Assembly (NCBI RefSeq): GCF_014204535.1
Contig: NZ_JACHLR010000004.1
Coordinates: forward strand, 1-64,000
Origin: Novosphingobium chloroacetimidivorans
GTDB lineage: Bacteria; Pseudomonadota; Alphaproteobacteria; Sphingomonadales; Sphingomonadaceae
DNA: 64,000 bases
Reading direction: 5' to 3'
Part shown: piece after piece, positions 19,353-28,273 of the stretch
How positions within the stretch are numbered: the stretch's first letter is position 1
How the letters are laid out: each line of letters begins with the position of its first letter
Translations under genes and position numbers: made by a program
Notes under the pieces: model-generated
Told to the model about the DNA's origin: nothing
Databases searched by the model: none
What the model saw: the letters and a program-made list of their open reading frames with translations, nothing else

Positions 19353-20129
19353 ATGCTCAAGGTCGCGTCGTTCAACATCAACGGCATCAAGGCGCGCCTG
19401 CCGCGGCTGCTCGAATGGCTGGAGGAGACGCGTCCGTCCGTCGCCTGCCTGCAGGAGATCAAGACGCAGGACGAGGGCTTTCCGGCCGACGAGTTCGAGA
19501 AGCTGGGCTACAAGGCGGTCTGGCATGGCCAGAAGGGCTTCAACGGCGTCGCCATCCTGGCCGACGGCGAACAGCCCGTCGAGGTCCGGCGCGGCCTGGA
19601 GGGCGAGCCCGAGGACGAGCACTCGCGCTATATCGAGGCGCAGGTCTTCGGCATCCGGGTGGCGTGCATCTACCTGCCCAACGGCAATCCGCAGCCCGGC
19701 CCCAAGTTCGACTACAAGCTGCGCTGGATGGACCGCCTGCGCAGCCGCATGCGCCAGATCGCGGCCGAGGAAGTGCCGGCGATCGTCACCGGCGACTACA
19801 ACGTCATCCCCAACGATTGCGACGTCTGGGCCCCCAAGGCGATGGACAGCGACGCGCTGATGCAGCCCGGCTCGCGCGATGCCTATACCCGGCTGATGTA
19901 CGAAGGCTGGACCGACGCGCTGGCGACGCACAACCCGCGCGGTGGCGTGTGGACCTACTGGGACTATCAGGCGGGCGCCTGGCAGCGCGACCATGGCTTT
20001 CGCATCGACCACGCGCTGCTCTCGCCCGAGCTGGCCGATCGCCTGGTCGCCTGCGGTGTCGACAAGGTGCACCGCGGCCGGGAAAAGGCCAGCGACCACG
20101 CTCCGGTGTGGGTAGCGCTGCGGACCTGA
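19353..20129 (+). CDS. xthA: Exodeoxyribonuclease III (AP endonuclease)
   Basis: Base-excision repair nuclease (258 aa) cutting at abasic sites and degrading 3' ends. Endonuclease/exonuclease/phosphatase motifs: FNINGIKAR, CLQEIKTQD (metal-binding Glu), YLPNGNP, TGDYNVIP, and C-terminal KASDHAPVWV with the catalytic Asp-His. It follows erpA at nine bases and ends just before family-A repeat copy 2. Confidence 0.94.
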   Translation: MLKVASFNINGIKARLPRLLEWLEETRPSVACLQEIKTQDEGFPADEFEKLGYKAVWHGQKGFNGVAILADGEQPVEVRRGLEGEPEDEHSRYIEAQVFGIRVACIYLPNGNPQPGPKFDYKLRWMDRLRSRMRQIAAEEVPAIVTGDYNVIPNDCDVWAPKAMDSDALMQPGSRDAYTRLMYEGWTDALATHNPRGGVWTYWDYQAGAWQRDHGFRIDHALLSPELADRLVACGVDKVHRGREKASDHAPVWVALRT

Positions 20130-20145
20130 GGACCATTCCGGACTG

Positions 20146-20254
20146 GGCTGACCCGGGTCCGGTTTCGGCATCTCACCGGCTTTCGTAGCGGCGCCCTGAC
20201 GAAAGGTTCGTTATTGGCGAAACCGGACCCGGGTCGAGCCCGGGTCGACGCCGG
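20146..20254. repeat. Palindromic intergenic repeat, family A copy 2
   Basis: The left arm at 20146-20167 (GACCCGGGTCCGGTTTCG) is complementary to the right arm at 20218-20240. It has the same arm sequence as the copies at 6960 and 28128, with an unrelated centre. It lies between the convergent xthA and cell-wall hydrolase genes. Confidence 0.85.
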
Positions 20255-20283
20255 TTTTCGACGCCTGACTTCAGCGCCGGATT

Positions 20284-20919
20284 TCAGCGGTAGAAGATGT
20301 GGTTGTCGACGCGTGCCAGGCGCGTCAGCCGCCAGCTGGGCGAAACCCGCGCCGCGTGGAAGAACAGCGCCTCCGGGGCTTCGCTGTTCCATGCGTTCTG
20401 ATCTGCGATGCGCGCGACCGCCACCGCTTCGCGCCAGTCCTGCGAACCGGTGCGCACCGCGGGCATGCTGCGCCCGCGCACGAACGAGAACTGCGAGGGC
20501 TGGTAGACGACGCCGCAGTAGCTGGCGGGGAAGCGGCCCGACTTGGAGCGGTTCACGACCACGCGGCCGACGGCAAGCTGGCCTTCCAACGTTTCACCGC
20601 GCGCTTCGAAATAGATCGCGCCTGCCAGGCAGCGCATTTCGGGAGAGAGATCGCCCTCGGTGGGCTGCGCATCGACGAGAGCGCCGAGCGTGCCGGCCTG
20701 TCGCGCTGCCGCGAGCTTGGCCTCCGGGTCAGTGCCGGTGCCGACTTGCGGCAGGGGCTGCACCACGGGATTGGCGACGAACTGGGTGGATGTATCCGGA
20801 AGCACGATGGTCGGGATCATCACTTCGGCTGCTGCGCCTGCGGCTCGGAAGCCGAACAGACCGGTCAACAGCATTCCGGCAAGCGCCACTGCGCTCGCCG
20901 CTGGTACTTTACGTAGCAT
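20284..20919 (-). CDS. Cell wall hydrolase (SleB/Hydrolase_2 domain)
   Basis: 211 aa: an N-terminal signal or anchor segment (ASAVALAGMLLTGLFGFRAAGAAA), a low-complexity stretch, and a SleB-type domain beginning CLAGAIYFEARGE...QLAVGRVVVNR, followed by ASYCGVVYQPSQFSF. The Glu in YFEARGE is the expected catalytic residue. SleB domains cleave peptidoglycan glycans, so a periplasmic cell-wall role is likely. Confidence 0.87.
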   Translation of the reverse strand: MLRKVPAASAVALAGMLLTGLFGFRAAGAAAEVMIPTIVLPDTSTQFVANPVVQPLPQVGTGTDPEAKLAAARQAGTLGALVDAQPTEGDLSPEMRCLAGAIYFEARGETLEGQLAVGRVVVNRSKSGRFPASYCGVVYQPSQFSFVRGRSMPAVRTGSQDWREAVAVARIADQNAWNSEAPEALFFHAARVSPSWRLTRLARVDNHIFYR

Positions 20920-20977
20920 TTAAGACGTTCAAAAAGCGGTGAGCATCCGTCGCACGCGGGAACGCTTTGCCCCTCAA

Positions 20978-20994
20978 GCACGTATAGTACGTGC
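20978..20994. promoter_or_regulatory. Perfect palindrome, possible operator
   Basis: GCACGTATAGTACGTGC lies in the 188-base gap between the DUF1491 stop and the hydrolase start, about 60 bases upstream of the hydrolase. Its size and symmetry suit a dimeric regulator, but the protein is unknown. Confidence 0.4.
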
Positions 20995-21107
20995 ACGCCT
21001 GCCGATGGCCCCCCGTCTGCGTGCTAGCCGGACCGCTGAACTGCGCGTCCTGGCCGCTTCCGCATGTGAGCGAAAGCGCCGATGGCCTACCGCAACTGCG
21101 AAGTCAA

Positions 21108-21440
21108 TCAGCCAGGGGACAGCTCTTCGATGAAGCGTTCGCCATTGCGGACGTCCAGTTCCACGATCCAGAGATCCGGATCCTGATCTTTCCGACGCTC
21201 CAGGTATTCGCCGAAGGCGAGTGGTGCATCGGCCTCCTGCGTTCGCGACAGGCTCCAGCGGCGCGTGCCGTCGGCTTGCGGCATTCGCTCGTAAGCGGTT
21301 GATAACGTACCACGATCGGTCAGAACGACCATCAAGGTTCCGGAGTCGCGGTCGCCTCGGGCGAGCACCGTGGCGAACCCCCCTTCTCCCTCGACGCGGC
21401 GGATCAGAGCGCTGACTTCCAGGTGCGTTGGGAGCCGCAC
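21108..21440 (-). CDS. DUF1491 family protein
   Basis: 110-aa protein matching the alphaproteobacterial DUF1491 family: LPTHLEVSALIRRVEGEGGFATVLARGDRDSGTLMVVLTDRG, and a C-terminal PDLWIVELDVRNGERFIEEL. Function unknown. GTG start with AGCAGG before it, seven bases after the thioesterase stop, so it is the last gene of the raiA/ptsN/thioesterase run on this strand. Confidence 0.82.
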   Translation of the reverse strand: MRLPTHLEVSALIRRVEGEGGFATVLARGDRDSGTLMVVLTDRGTLSTAYERMPQADGTRRWSLSRTQEADAPLAFGEYLERRKDQDPDLWIVELDVRNGERFIEELSPG

Positions 21441-21448
21441 GCGCCTGC

Positions 21449-21934
21449 TCAGCCGGGGGCTTTGACGGCGTAGCCGCGCAGGCCGGACAGCGCGATGCGC
21501 GAGCGCATGAAGGTGCCGGTACCCCGGCCGATCTCTTCCCCCTCCTCGTCCACCAGCCGCGATTCGGCGACCAGCACACGCCTGCGACCGCTGACCCAGT
21601 GCCCTTCGGCGACGATCGTGCCGCCGCGCACCGGCTTGGTCAGGTGGAGGTTGAACGCGGTGGTCAGCAGGAAGCGGTCGGTCACCAGCGAGTTGGCCGC
21701 GTAGAACGCCGCGTCGTCCAGCATCTTGAAGTACATGGTGCCGTGCGCGGCGCCCGCCGCATGGAACACCTCGGGCTCGACCGGGAAGACGATGCGGGCT
21801 CGGCCCTCGCCGGTGACCGTCAGCGAAGAGCGGAACAGCTGGTTGATCGGAGCGGACGCATAGAGCCCCTCCAGCGCGCGCCAGTGAAGCTCGGCGCCCG
21901 AAGCCGCCTCAGGCGGCGTCGCGATCGATGACAT
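21449..21934 (-). CDS. PaaI-family thioesterase
   Basis: 161-aa hot-dog thioesterase. HAAGAAHGTMYFKMLDDAAFYAANS corresponds to the PaaI active-site helix, and GHWVSGRRRVLVAESRLVDEEGEEIGRGTGTF to the strand region. It probably hydrolyses an acyl-CoA. The ATG at 21934 overlaps the ptsN coding end by 26 bases, so the genes are coupled. The longer frame to 22003 reads Arg-rich and is a ptsN shadow. Confidence 0.82.
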   Translation of the reverse strand: MSSIATPPEAASGAELHWRALEGLYASAPINQLFRSSLTVTGEGRARIVFPVEPEVFHAAGAAHGTMYFKMLDDAAFYAANSLVTDRFLLTTAFNLHLTKPVRGGTIVAEGHWVSGRRRVLVAESRLVDEEGEEIGRGTGTFMRSRIALSGLRGYAVKAPG

Positions 21935-22370
21935 TGGACAGCAAGCTGTAGATCGCATCCGTGCCCGGCGCCGCCACCAGCGCGGCATGCATGCGCTCGT
22001 CACGCATCATGCGCGAAACGGCGGCAAGGGCCTGCAGGTGAGTGGCACCGGCACCGTCGGGTGAGAGCAGGCCGAATACGAGGTCCACCGGCATGCCATC
22101 GGCGGCGTCGAACTCGACCGGACGATCGAGGCGGATCACGGCGGCGACCGGGCGGCTCAGCCCGGCAATCCGCGCATGGGGAATGGCGACGTGACGGCCG
22201 AAGCCGGTGCTGCCCAGACGCTCACGCTCCGTGATCCGCTCCAGCACCAGATCGCGGTCAAGCTGATAGACTTGCGCGAAAACGTCGGCGAGGCGCGCCA
22301 GGATGCCCGCCTTGTCGTCCCCGCTCGCCGTGGTGACGGCTTCGGGCAGAAGAATGAAAAGAGCACTCAT
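21909..22370 (-). CDS. ptsN: PTS IIA-like nitrogen-regulatory protein
   Basis: 153-aa EIIA(Ntr) protein of the nitrogen phosphotransferase system, a regulatory phosphocarrier. The phosphorylatable His is in GFGRHVAIPHARI near residue 65. It lies downstream of raiA, an order common in proteobacteria, where it is usually near rpoN. A hairpin terminator lies between raiA and ptsN. Targets in alphaproteobacteria include potassium transport and stringent-response control; which apply here is unknown. Confidence 0.9.
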   Translation of the reverse strand: MSALFILLPEAVTTASGDDKAGILARLADVFAQVYQLDRDLVLERITERERLGSTGFGRHVAIPHARIAGLSRPVAAVIRLDRPVEFDAADGMPVDLVFGLLSPDGAGATHLQALAAVSRMMRDERMHAALVAAPGTDAIYSLLSNVIDRDAA

Positions 22371-22452
22371 TCAATCATCAATCGTGTTCGAGCCAGGCTG
22401 GTCTGCCAGGACCACCCGACCCCATGATCGCGACACCGCCGGAACCACGAAA

Positions 22453-22472
22453 CCCCCGGACGAAACCGGGGG
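22453..22472 (-). terminator. Hairpin terminator between raiA and ptsN
   Basis: Seven-base stem CCCCCGG/CCGGGGG with a 6-base loop. On the minus strand it is followed by TTTCGT, a weak T-tract. It lies 41 bases after the raiA stop. Confidence 0.65.
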
Positions 22473-22513
22473 CCTCGGCCCACTACTTCAAATCCGAAGA
22501 GCGTGACGCCCAC

Positions 22514-23086
22514 TCAGGGGGTCGAAGAAGGCTCGACCCAGCCGATCGATCCGTCGCCGCGGCGGTAAACCATATTGTGGCGTCCAGTGCCAGCGTTTTT
22601 GAACAGCAGCGCGGTAGTATTGCGCAAGTCGAGCATCATCACCGCGTCCGAAACAGTCGCTTCGGGAACGTCGACCCGCGTCTCGGCGATGACCAGCGGA
22701 GCATCCACCTCGACTTCGTCCTGCTCGGCCTGCTCTTCGAAGATCGTATAGGACGCGTCCTCCACCGCCATGGCGTGCGCGCTCTGTTCATGGCGATCGA
22801 CCAGGCGACGCTTGTAGCGGCGCAGCTGCTTGTCGATCTTCTCCGCGGCCTGGTCGAAGGCGACATGCGCATCCTGCGCGGCGCCGGTGCCCTTCAGCAC
22901 CAGGTTCTGCATGACGTGCATGATGATATCGCAACGGAACGCATTGGCCGGAGCCTTGCCGAAAGTCACATGGCTCGACAATGCGCGGCTGAAGTACTTC
23001 TCCACCATGGTGCTGAGGCGGTCGCTGGCATGGGTTTGCAGCGCCTCGCCCGTGTCGACCTGATGGCCAGAAACGCGAATATCCAT
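22514..23086 (-). CDS. raiA: Ribosome hibernation promoting factor, long form
   Basis: 190-aa factor that binds the 30S A/P site and dimerises ribosomes under starvation. The N-terminal S30AE domain (MDIRVSGHQVDTGEALQTHASDRLSTMVEKYF) spans about residues 1-100 and the C-terminal dimerisation domain (DLRNTTALLFKNAGTGRHNMVYRRGDGSIGWV) the end. AGGAGAC eight bases before the ATG at 23086 fixes the start; the longer frame to 23389 overlaps dnaQ and lacks similarity. Confidence 0.93.
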   Translation of the reverse strand: MDIRVSGHQVDTGEALQTHASDRLSTMVEKYFSRALSSHVTFGKAPANAFRCDIIMHVMQNLVLKGTGAAQDAHVAFDQAAEKIDKQLRRYKRRLVDRHEQSAHAMAVEDASYTIFEEQAEQDEVEVDAPLVIAETRVDVPEATVSDAVMMLDLRNTTALLFKNAGTGRHNMVYRRGDGSIGWVEPSSTP

Positions 23087-23112
23087 GGGCGTTGTCTCCT
23101 CTTGGTTGGAAA

Positions 23113-23796
23113 TTAGTTGGACCAGATCGGCGTGTCCACCGTAGCCAGAAACGCCATGTGCGCGGCCAGTTCCTCCGCGCTGGCACAATGAGGCCGAGCC
23201 GGGCGCGGCGGACGTTCGCGGCGCACCAGCACCGGTCCTGCCGTCACGGCCTCGACCACCTCGGCCACGAGCTCCAGCCCGATCTGCCGCCCGCCACGCA
23301 GTTCCACGTAGACTTGCGCCAGCAGCTCGGCATCGAGCAGCGCGCCGTGCATGGTGCGATGGCTGCGATCGATGCCATAGCGCGTGCACAGCGCATCGAG
23401 CGAGAGCTTGGCGCCAGGATGCCGCACGCGGGCCAGCGCGACGGTATCCACCATGCGGGTGCGGCAGACCGGCGGATGGCCGCAGATGGCCAGCTCCGCA
23501 TCGAGAAAGCCGAAGTCGAAACCGGCGTTATGCGCCACCAGCGGACTGTCGGCGATGAACTCGAGCAGTTCGTGCACGCGTTCGGCGAAGGCCGGCTTGT
23601 CGGAAAGGAAGATGTCGGACAGGCCGTGCACCGCCTCGGCCTCGGCAGGCATCGGCCGACCGGGATTGAAGTAGGCGTGGAAGGTGCGGCCGGTTGTGAC
23701 CCGGTTGATCATCTCGATACAGCCGATCTCCACCATCCTGTCGCCCGTGCGGGGGTCGAGGCCGGTCGTTTCGGTGTCGAATATGATCTCTCGCAT
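23113..23796 (-). CDS. dnaQ: DNA polymerase III epsilon subunit (proofreading exonuclease)
   Basis: 227-aa 3'-5' exonuclease of the replicative polymerase. DEDDh motifs: IIFDTETTGLDP (Exo I), NAGFDFGFLDAEL (Exo II), and HRTMHGALLDAELLAQVY (Exo III). It starts at the ATG at 23796; 12 residues of open frame further upstream are unsupported. It follows coaE on the same strand by 48 bases, the conserved origin-proximal order maf-aroE-coaE-dnaQ. Confidence 0.95.
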   Translation of the reverse strand: MREIIFDTETTGLDPRTGDRMVEIGCIEMINRVTTGRTFHAYFNPGRPMPAEAEAVHGLSDIFLSDKPAFAERVHELLEFIADSPLVAHNAGFDFGFLDAELAICGHPPVCRTRMVDTVALARVRHPGAKLSLDALCTRYGIDRSHRTMHGALLDAELLAQVYVELRGGRQIGLELVAEVVEAVTAGPVLVRRERPPRPARPHCASAEELAAHMAFLATVDTPIWSN

Positions 23797-23844
23797 TCCA
23801 CTCCATATCGACCCGCCGCCAGCGGGGCGCAAGAGCGCGTCGGC

Positions 23845-24459
23845 TTAATCGTGCGTGACAAACCCTTGCGTGAACCCGTGCACGATACGCTCCACCGCAG
23901 CGCGGGTGGAGGCGAGATCGGTGCCGGTGTCGATGACGAAGTCGGCACGCGTACGCTTCTCGGCGTCGGGTACCTGCAGCGCCAGGATCTGCGCGAACTT
24001 CTCCTCCGTCATGCCTGGCCGCGCCAGCACCCGCTCGCGCTGCGCGGCGGCCGGCGCGGAGACCACGGCGACCGCATCGAGCCCTTGTGCGCCGCCCTTC
24101 TCGAACAGCAAAGGTATGTCGAAGACGACCAGCGGACGCGCGGCATGATCGCGCAGGAAGTCGCGGCGCAATTCCGCCACCGCGGGATGGACGATCGATT
24201 CGAGCCGGGCGAGCTTCTCGGGATCGCCGAAGACCAGCGCGCCCAGCTTGGGTCGATCGACACCGGCCGCTCCGGTGGTACCCGGGAAGGCTGCCTCGAT
24301 CGCCGGTAGCAGTGCGCCACCGGGGCCTTGCAGCGCGTGCACCGCCGCGTCGGCATCGAAGACGGGCACGCCCAGCGCGCGCAGCATGGCGGCAACCGTT
24401 GACTTGCCCATGCCGATCGAGCCGGTGAGCCCGAGGATCTTGGGGCGAGTCTTGCTCAT
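23845..24459 (-). CDS. coaE: Dephospho-CoA kinase
   Basis: Last enzyme of coenzyme A synthesis, phosphorylating the ribose 3'-OH (204 aa). P-loop GLTGSIGMGKST at residues 10-21, then DADAAVHAL, VFDIPLLFEKG and RTRADFVIDTG, all family hallmarks. Its ATG overlaps the aroE stop by four bases, implying coupling. Confidence 0.95.
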   Translation of the reverse strand: MSKTRPKILGLTGSIGMGKSTVAAMLRALGVPVFDADAAVHALQGPGGALLPAIEAAFPGTTGAAGVDRPKLGALVFGDPEKLARLESIVHPAVAELRRDFLRDHAARPLVVFDIPLLFEKGGAQGLDAVAVVSAPAAAQRERVLARPGMTEEKFAQILALQVPDAEKRTRADFVIDTGTDLASTRAAVERIVHGFTQGFVTHD

Positions 24460-25286
24460 CCCCCTTGTCCCGACAGGATTCGTTCTCGCAGGCGCTGGTC
24501 CTCGCCACGCGGCGGGTGCGTGCCGAAGAAGCGAGCAAAGGCCTGGTCCGCCTGGCCGATCAGCATGGCGAGGCCGTCCACCGTCGCGAACCCGCGCTCG
24601 CGGGCCTCGCACAGCAGCACGGTGTCGAGCGGACTGGTCACGATATCGTAGACCACCGCACCGTCCGCGACATCGTCGAGCAGATGCGGCAAGGGCGGTT
24701 GCCCGGTCATGCCGAGCGCAGAGGTGTTCACCAGCAGGTCGGCGGCCGGGACCTGCTCGCCCAGGCCATAGGCGCGTCCCGGCACGTCGAATTCGGCAAG
24801 CAGCGCCTGCGCCTTGTCGAGGCTGCGGTTCTGCAGCGAAATCCACCCCGTGCCGGCGTCGGCGAGCGCCGCCAGCACCGCGCGGGCTGCACCCCCCGCC
24901 CCGATCACCGTCACCGTCTCGAACCGAGCCGATCCGAGCGGTTCCATGAACCCGGCCGCGTCGGTGTTGGTGCCGGTCAGCGTGCTGTCCGCACCGCGCA
25001 CGATCGTGTTCACGGCGCCGATGCGCCGTGCGATCGGTTCGACGGCATCGAGCAGAGGCAACACGTCCTGCTTGTGCGGCATCGTGACGTTGCAACCGCG
25101 CCATGCGGGATCGGCACGCCGCAGCGAGAGGTAGCGCTCCAAGCCATCGGCCGTGACGTGGCAACGATCGTAGCGGCCATCCATCCCTAGCTCGGTAAGC
25201 CAGAACCCATGGATCGCCGGAGACTTCGATTGCACGATCGGATCGCCGATCACCTCGGCATAGGGCTCGTCCGAAACATGGCTCAC
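24456..25286 (-). CDS. aroE: Shikimate dehydrogenase
   Basis: NADPH-dependent enzyme of the shikimate pathway (276 aa). Substrate-binding [16 protein letters not shown] and [12 protein letters not shown] (catalytic Lys and Asp region with NTDAAGF) precede the dinucleotide motif [12 protein letters not shown]. The GTG at 25286 lies inside the maf stop (GTGA overlap), which I take as the start; the longer frame to 25517 is a maf shadow. Confidence 0.95.
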   Translation of the reverse strand: MSHVSDEPYAEVIGDPIVQSKSPAIHGFWLTELGMDGRYDRCHVTADGLERYLSLRRADPAWRGCNVTMPHKQDVLPLLDAVEPIARRIGAVNTIVRGADSTLTGTNTDAAGFMEPLGSARFETVTVIGAGGAARAVLAALADAGTGWISLQNRSLDKAQALLAEFDVPGRAYGLGEQVPAADLLVNTSALGMTGQPPLPHLLDDVADGAVVYDIVTSPLDTVLLCEARERGFATVDGLAMLIGQADQAFARFFGTHPPRGEDQRLRERILSGQGG

Positions 25287-25870
25287 CGCCGCAGCACTCC
25301 CAGCTCGCGCAGGAAGGCCAGCACACTCAGCAGCGGCATGCCCAACACGGTGAAGTGATCGCCCTCGATCGCCCGGAAAAGCTGAACGCCGCGCCCTTCG
25401 ATCCGGAACACGCCGACGCAGGCGGACACGGCAGGCCACTCGTGATCGAGATAGTCCTCGATGAAGCGCTCGGACAGGTCGATCACATGCAGGCGGGCGA
25501 CCCGTGCCTCGCCGCACATGACCTCGCCGTTGCGCGCCAGAACGGCGGCGCTGTGCAGGTCGAGCACTTTGCCCGAGAAGAAGCGCAAGTGCTCTGCCGC
25601 CGCATCACGACTTTCCGGCTTGTCGAACCGGCGACCCGCACACTCGACCAGCGAATCGCTGCCCAGCACGAGTTCCCCGGGGACTTGCGCGCAAACCGCC
25701 AGGGCCTTGGCGCGGGCGAGTGCCAGCGCCACGTCGGCCGGGCTTGCACCGACCAGCGCCGCCTCGATGCCCCGCTCGTCCACGTCGGCGGGGCGCGCGG
25801 TAAAGGGCACGCCGGCCGCGGCCAGCATGGCCTGTCGCGACGCGCTCTTGGAGGCGAGGACGAGGCTCAT
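25283..25870 (-). CDS. maf: Maf-family nucleotide pyrophosphatase
   Basis: 195-aa Maf protein: N-terminal [19 protein letters not shown], central [19 protein letters not shown] (catalytic Asp) and [26 protein letters not shown]. It hydrolyses non-canonical nucleoside triphosphates and affects septum formation. It lies between ppsR and aroE, the origin-flanking order known from Caulobacter. GTG-coupled to aroE. Confidence 0.94.
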   Translation of the reverse strand: MSLVLASKSASRQAMLAAAGVPFTARPADVDERGIEAALVGASPADVALALARAKALAVCAQVPGELVLGSDSLVECAGRRFDKPESRDAAAEHLRFFSGKVLDLHSAAVLARNGEVMCGEARVARLHVIDLSERFIEDYLDHEWPAVSACVGVFRIEGRGVQLFRAIEGDHFTVLGMPLLSVLAFLRELGVLRR

Positions 25871-25889
25871 CGGCGGTTCGCTCTTAAAA

Positions 25890-26735
25890 TCATATCGGGC
25901 GCGGATCGCTGCCGCTCTGGCCACTGGCGGCGTGGCGCTCGTTGTAGAGGTTGATCACCGCGGCTGCGGTTTCCTCGATCGAACGGCGGGTGACGTCGAT
26001 CACCGGCCACGAGTTGTCCGCGAACATGCGCCGCGCGTACTTCAGCTCGGTCTCGACCTTGTCCTGGTCGACGTAATCGGTGTCGGGCGACTGGCTGAGC
26101 GAGAGCAGGCGGTTGCGCCGAATCTGGATCAGCCGCTCGGGCGCGGTGGTCAGACCCACCACGAGAGGCCGCTTCAAGTCGTAGAGCAGCGAGGGCGGCG
26201 GGCTTTCGACCACGATCGGGATGTTGGCGACCTTGTAGCCGCGATTGGCGAGATAGATGCTGGTCGGCGTCTTGGACGAGCGCGAGACGCCGGCCAGCAC
26301 GATATCGGCTTCCTCCCAGTTCTCCCAACCGATGCCGTCGTCGTGGGCGATGGTGAACTGGATCGCATCGACGCGCGCGAAGTAGGCTTCGTCCAACCGG
26401 TGCTGACGGCCTGGGCGTCCCTTGGCCTCCTGGCCCAGCAGGTCTTCCAGTGCGTCGGTTACGCCATCGAGCACGGCGATCGCGGGCAGGCCGAGCACCT
26501 GGCATCGCGCTTCCAGCTTGCCGCGAGTCTCGTCGTTGACGAGGGTGAAGAACACGAGGCCCGGATTGGCGGCGATCTCGCCCATGATGCGGTCGAGATG
26601 CTGCTGCGAGCGCACCATCGGCCAGAAATGGCGCACGACTTCGGTGTCGTCGAACTGCGCGAGTGCCGCCTTGGCGATCATCTCGAGCGTCTCTCCGGTG
26701 GAGTCCGACAGCAGGTGAAGGTGGAAGCGCGCCAT
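25890..26735 (-). CDS. ppsR: Pyruvate, phosphate dikinase / PEP synthase regulatory protein
   Basis: Bifunctional ADP-dependent kinase and Pi-dependent phosphorylase that switches PEP synthase or PPDK off and on (281 aa, DUF299). N-terminal [22 protein letters not shown] and the P-loop-like [25 protein letters not shown] are diagnostic. It is the first gene left of oriC and is transcribed away from it. The ATG at 26735 is the family start; the frame to 26834 lies in origin DNA. Confidence 0.93.
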   Translation of the reverse strand: MARFHLHLLSDSTGETLEMIAKAALAQFDDTEVVRHFWPMVRSQQHLDRIMGEIAANPGLVFFTLVNDETRGKLEARCQVLGLPAIAVLDGVTDALEDLLGQEAKGRPGRQHRLDEAYFARVDAIQFTIAHDDGIGWENWEEADIVLAGVSRSSKTPTSIYLANRGYKVANIPIVVESPPPSLLYDLKRPLVVGLTTAPERLIQIRRNRLLSLSQSPDTDYVDQDKVETELKYARRMFADNSWPVIDVTRRSIEETAAAVINLYNERHAASGQSGSDPRPI

Positions 26736-27084
26736 GACCCTTTTCGCGAACCCGTGCTGTCCGGCAGCCGCTCCGGAAACCCTGTGGATACGCGTGGCAT
26801 AAACCACGGGAGAGGGCGGGTGACAACTCGGCATCGGGATTCTGCCCCCACTACCGGCGTGTTCGCGGCCGAGTTACGGACAGGGCAGGGCGGTTCTCGA
26901 CAGGCTGGGGATAAGGCGCACAACCTTTGCTTGACCGCCAGGGCGTCGGGAGTCGGCAGCAGGCGAAGGACTGTTCAGCGCCGGACAAATCGGGCAAGGC
27001 GCCGCCGTCCCCAGTTTCCACAGGGCCAACAGACTCCATCATCCTTCTAAGAATCTAATATTATTTAAGTGGGACCAAGCCGCG
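26736..27084. other. Putative chromosomal replication origin (oriC)
   Basis: A 349-base gap between divergent ppsR and hemE, the classical alphaproteobacterial origin position. DnaA-box-like 9-mers: TGTGGATAC at 26783-26791 (complement GTATCCACA), TGGGGATAA at 26906-26914 (complement TTATCCCCA) and GTTTCCACA at 27014-27022. An AT-rich run of about 25 bases (27046-27070, TTCTAAGAATCTAATATTAT...) near hemE is a plausible unwinding element. No gene is supported inside; open frames here are short or run in from neighbours. Confidence 0.78.
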
Positions 27085-28110
27085 ATGCCCGGAACTCTGC
27101 TGAACGTGCTCAAGGGCGAAGCCTCCCCGAGGCGGCCGGTGTGGCTGATGCGCCAGGCGGGGCGCTACCTGCCGGAATACCGCGCGCTGCGGGCGGAGAA
27201 GGGCGGTTTCCTGGCGCTGGTCTACGACACCGATGCCGCCGCCGAGATCACGCTGCAGCCGATCCGCCGCTTCGGCTTCGATGGTGCTATCCTGTTTTCC
27301 GACATCCTGATCGTGCCTTACGCGATGGGGCAAGACCTGACGTTCCTGGCAGGGGAGGGGCCCAGGCTGGCGCCGCCGCTGGTCGACGCGACGCTCGCCA
27401 GCCTTGAGCCCGTGCCCTCACGCCTGTCGCCGATCTACGACACGGTGGCGAAGGTCCGCGCGCAGCTTGGGCCGGAGACCACAATGCTCGGCTTTGCCGG
27501 CAGTCCCTGGACCGTCGCCACCTACATGGTCGCGGGCGAGGGCAGCCGCGACCAGCACGAGGCGCGCGCCATGGCCTATCGCGACCCGGCCGCTTTCCAG
27601 GCGATCGTCGATGCCATCATCGCGGTCACGGTGGAGTACCTTTCGGGCCAGATCGCCGCCGGAGCCGAGGCGGTCCAACTGTTCGATTCCTGGGCAGGCA
27701 GCCTGGCCCCGGCCGAGTTCGAGCGCTGGGTCATCGCCCCTAACGCCCTGATTGCGACTGCCATCCACGAGCGGCACCCGGGCGTGCCCGTCATCGGTTT
27801 CCCCAAGGGCTCGGGCGAGAAGCTGCCTGCCTATGCCCGCGAGACCGGCGTCGACGCGGTCGGGCTGGACGAGACGATCGATCCCCTGTGGGCCGCCGAG
27901 GCGCTGCCGCAGGGCATGCCGGTGCAGGGCAACCTCGACCCGCTGCTGTTGCTGGCCGGCGGCGACGAGCTGGACCGCCAGACGCGGCGCGTGCTCGATA
28001 CTTTCGCGGGGCGCCCCCATGTCTTCAATCTGGGGCACGGTATCGGCCAGTTCACCCCGATCGAGCATGTCGAGAGATTGCTGGCAGTGGTGCGCGGCGC
28101 GGAAGGCTAG
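27085..28110 (+). CDS. hemE: Uroporphyrinogen decarboxylase
   Basis: Heme-pathway enzyme converting uroporphyrinogen III to coproporphyrinogen III (341 aa). The signature RPVWLMRQAGRYLPEYRALR is at residues 18-37, with FSDILIVPYAMG, GFAGSPWTVATYM and a C-terminal FNLGHGIGQFTPIEHVE. First gene to the right of the origin, transcribed away from it. Confidence 0.96.
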   Translation: MPGTLLNVLKGEASPRRPVWLMRQAGRYLPEYRALRAEKGGFLALVYDTDAAAEITLQPIRRFGFDGAILFSDILIVPYAMGQDLTFLAGEGPRLAPPLVDATLASLEPVPSRLSPIYDTVAKVRAQLGPETTMLGFAGSPWTVATYMVAGEGSRDQHEARAMAYRDPAAFQAIVDAIIAVTVEYLSGQIAAGAEAVQLFDSWAGSLAPAEFERWVIAPNALIATAIHERHPGVPVIGFPKGSGEKLPAYARETGVDAVGLDETIDPLWAAEALPQGMPVQGNLDPLLLLAGGDELDRQTRRVLDTFAGRPHVFNLGHGIGQFTPIEHVERLLAVVRGAEG

Positions 28111-28127
28111 ACGGAGAGGGCCGAGGT

Positions 28128-28236
28128 CGTCGCGGGTGTGACCCGGGACCGGTTTCGGCATGTCGCAAGCTCTCGTCATGGCGCCTTCGGCAAGGTCGGC
28201 TCGTCGCAAAACCGGCCCCGGGTCGAGCCCGCGACG
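28128..28236. repeat. Palindromic intergenic repeat, family A copy 3
   Basis: The arms at 28128-28158 and 28205-28236 share the GACCCGGGACCGGTTTCGG core with the copies at 6960 and 20146. It lies between hemE and hemJ on the same strand, so a role purely as a convergent terminator does not fit this copy. Confidence 0.83.
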
Positions 28237-28273
28237 GCGTGACGCGGCCCTTCAACCGCGCTAAGGGCGGCAC

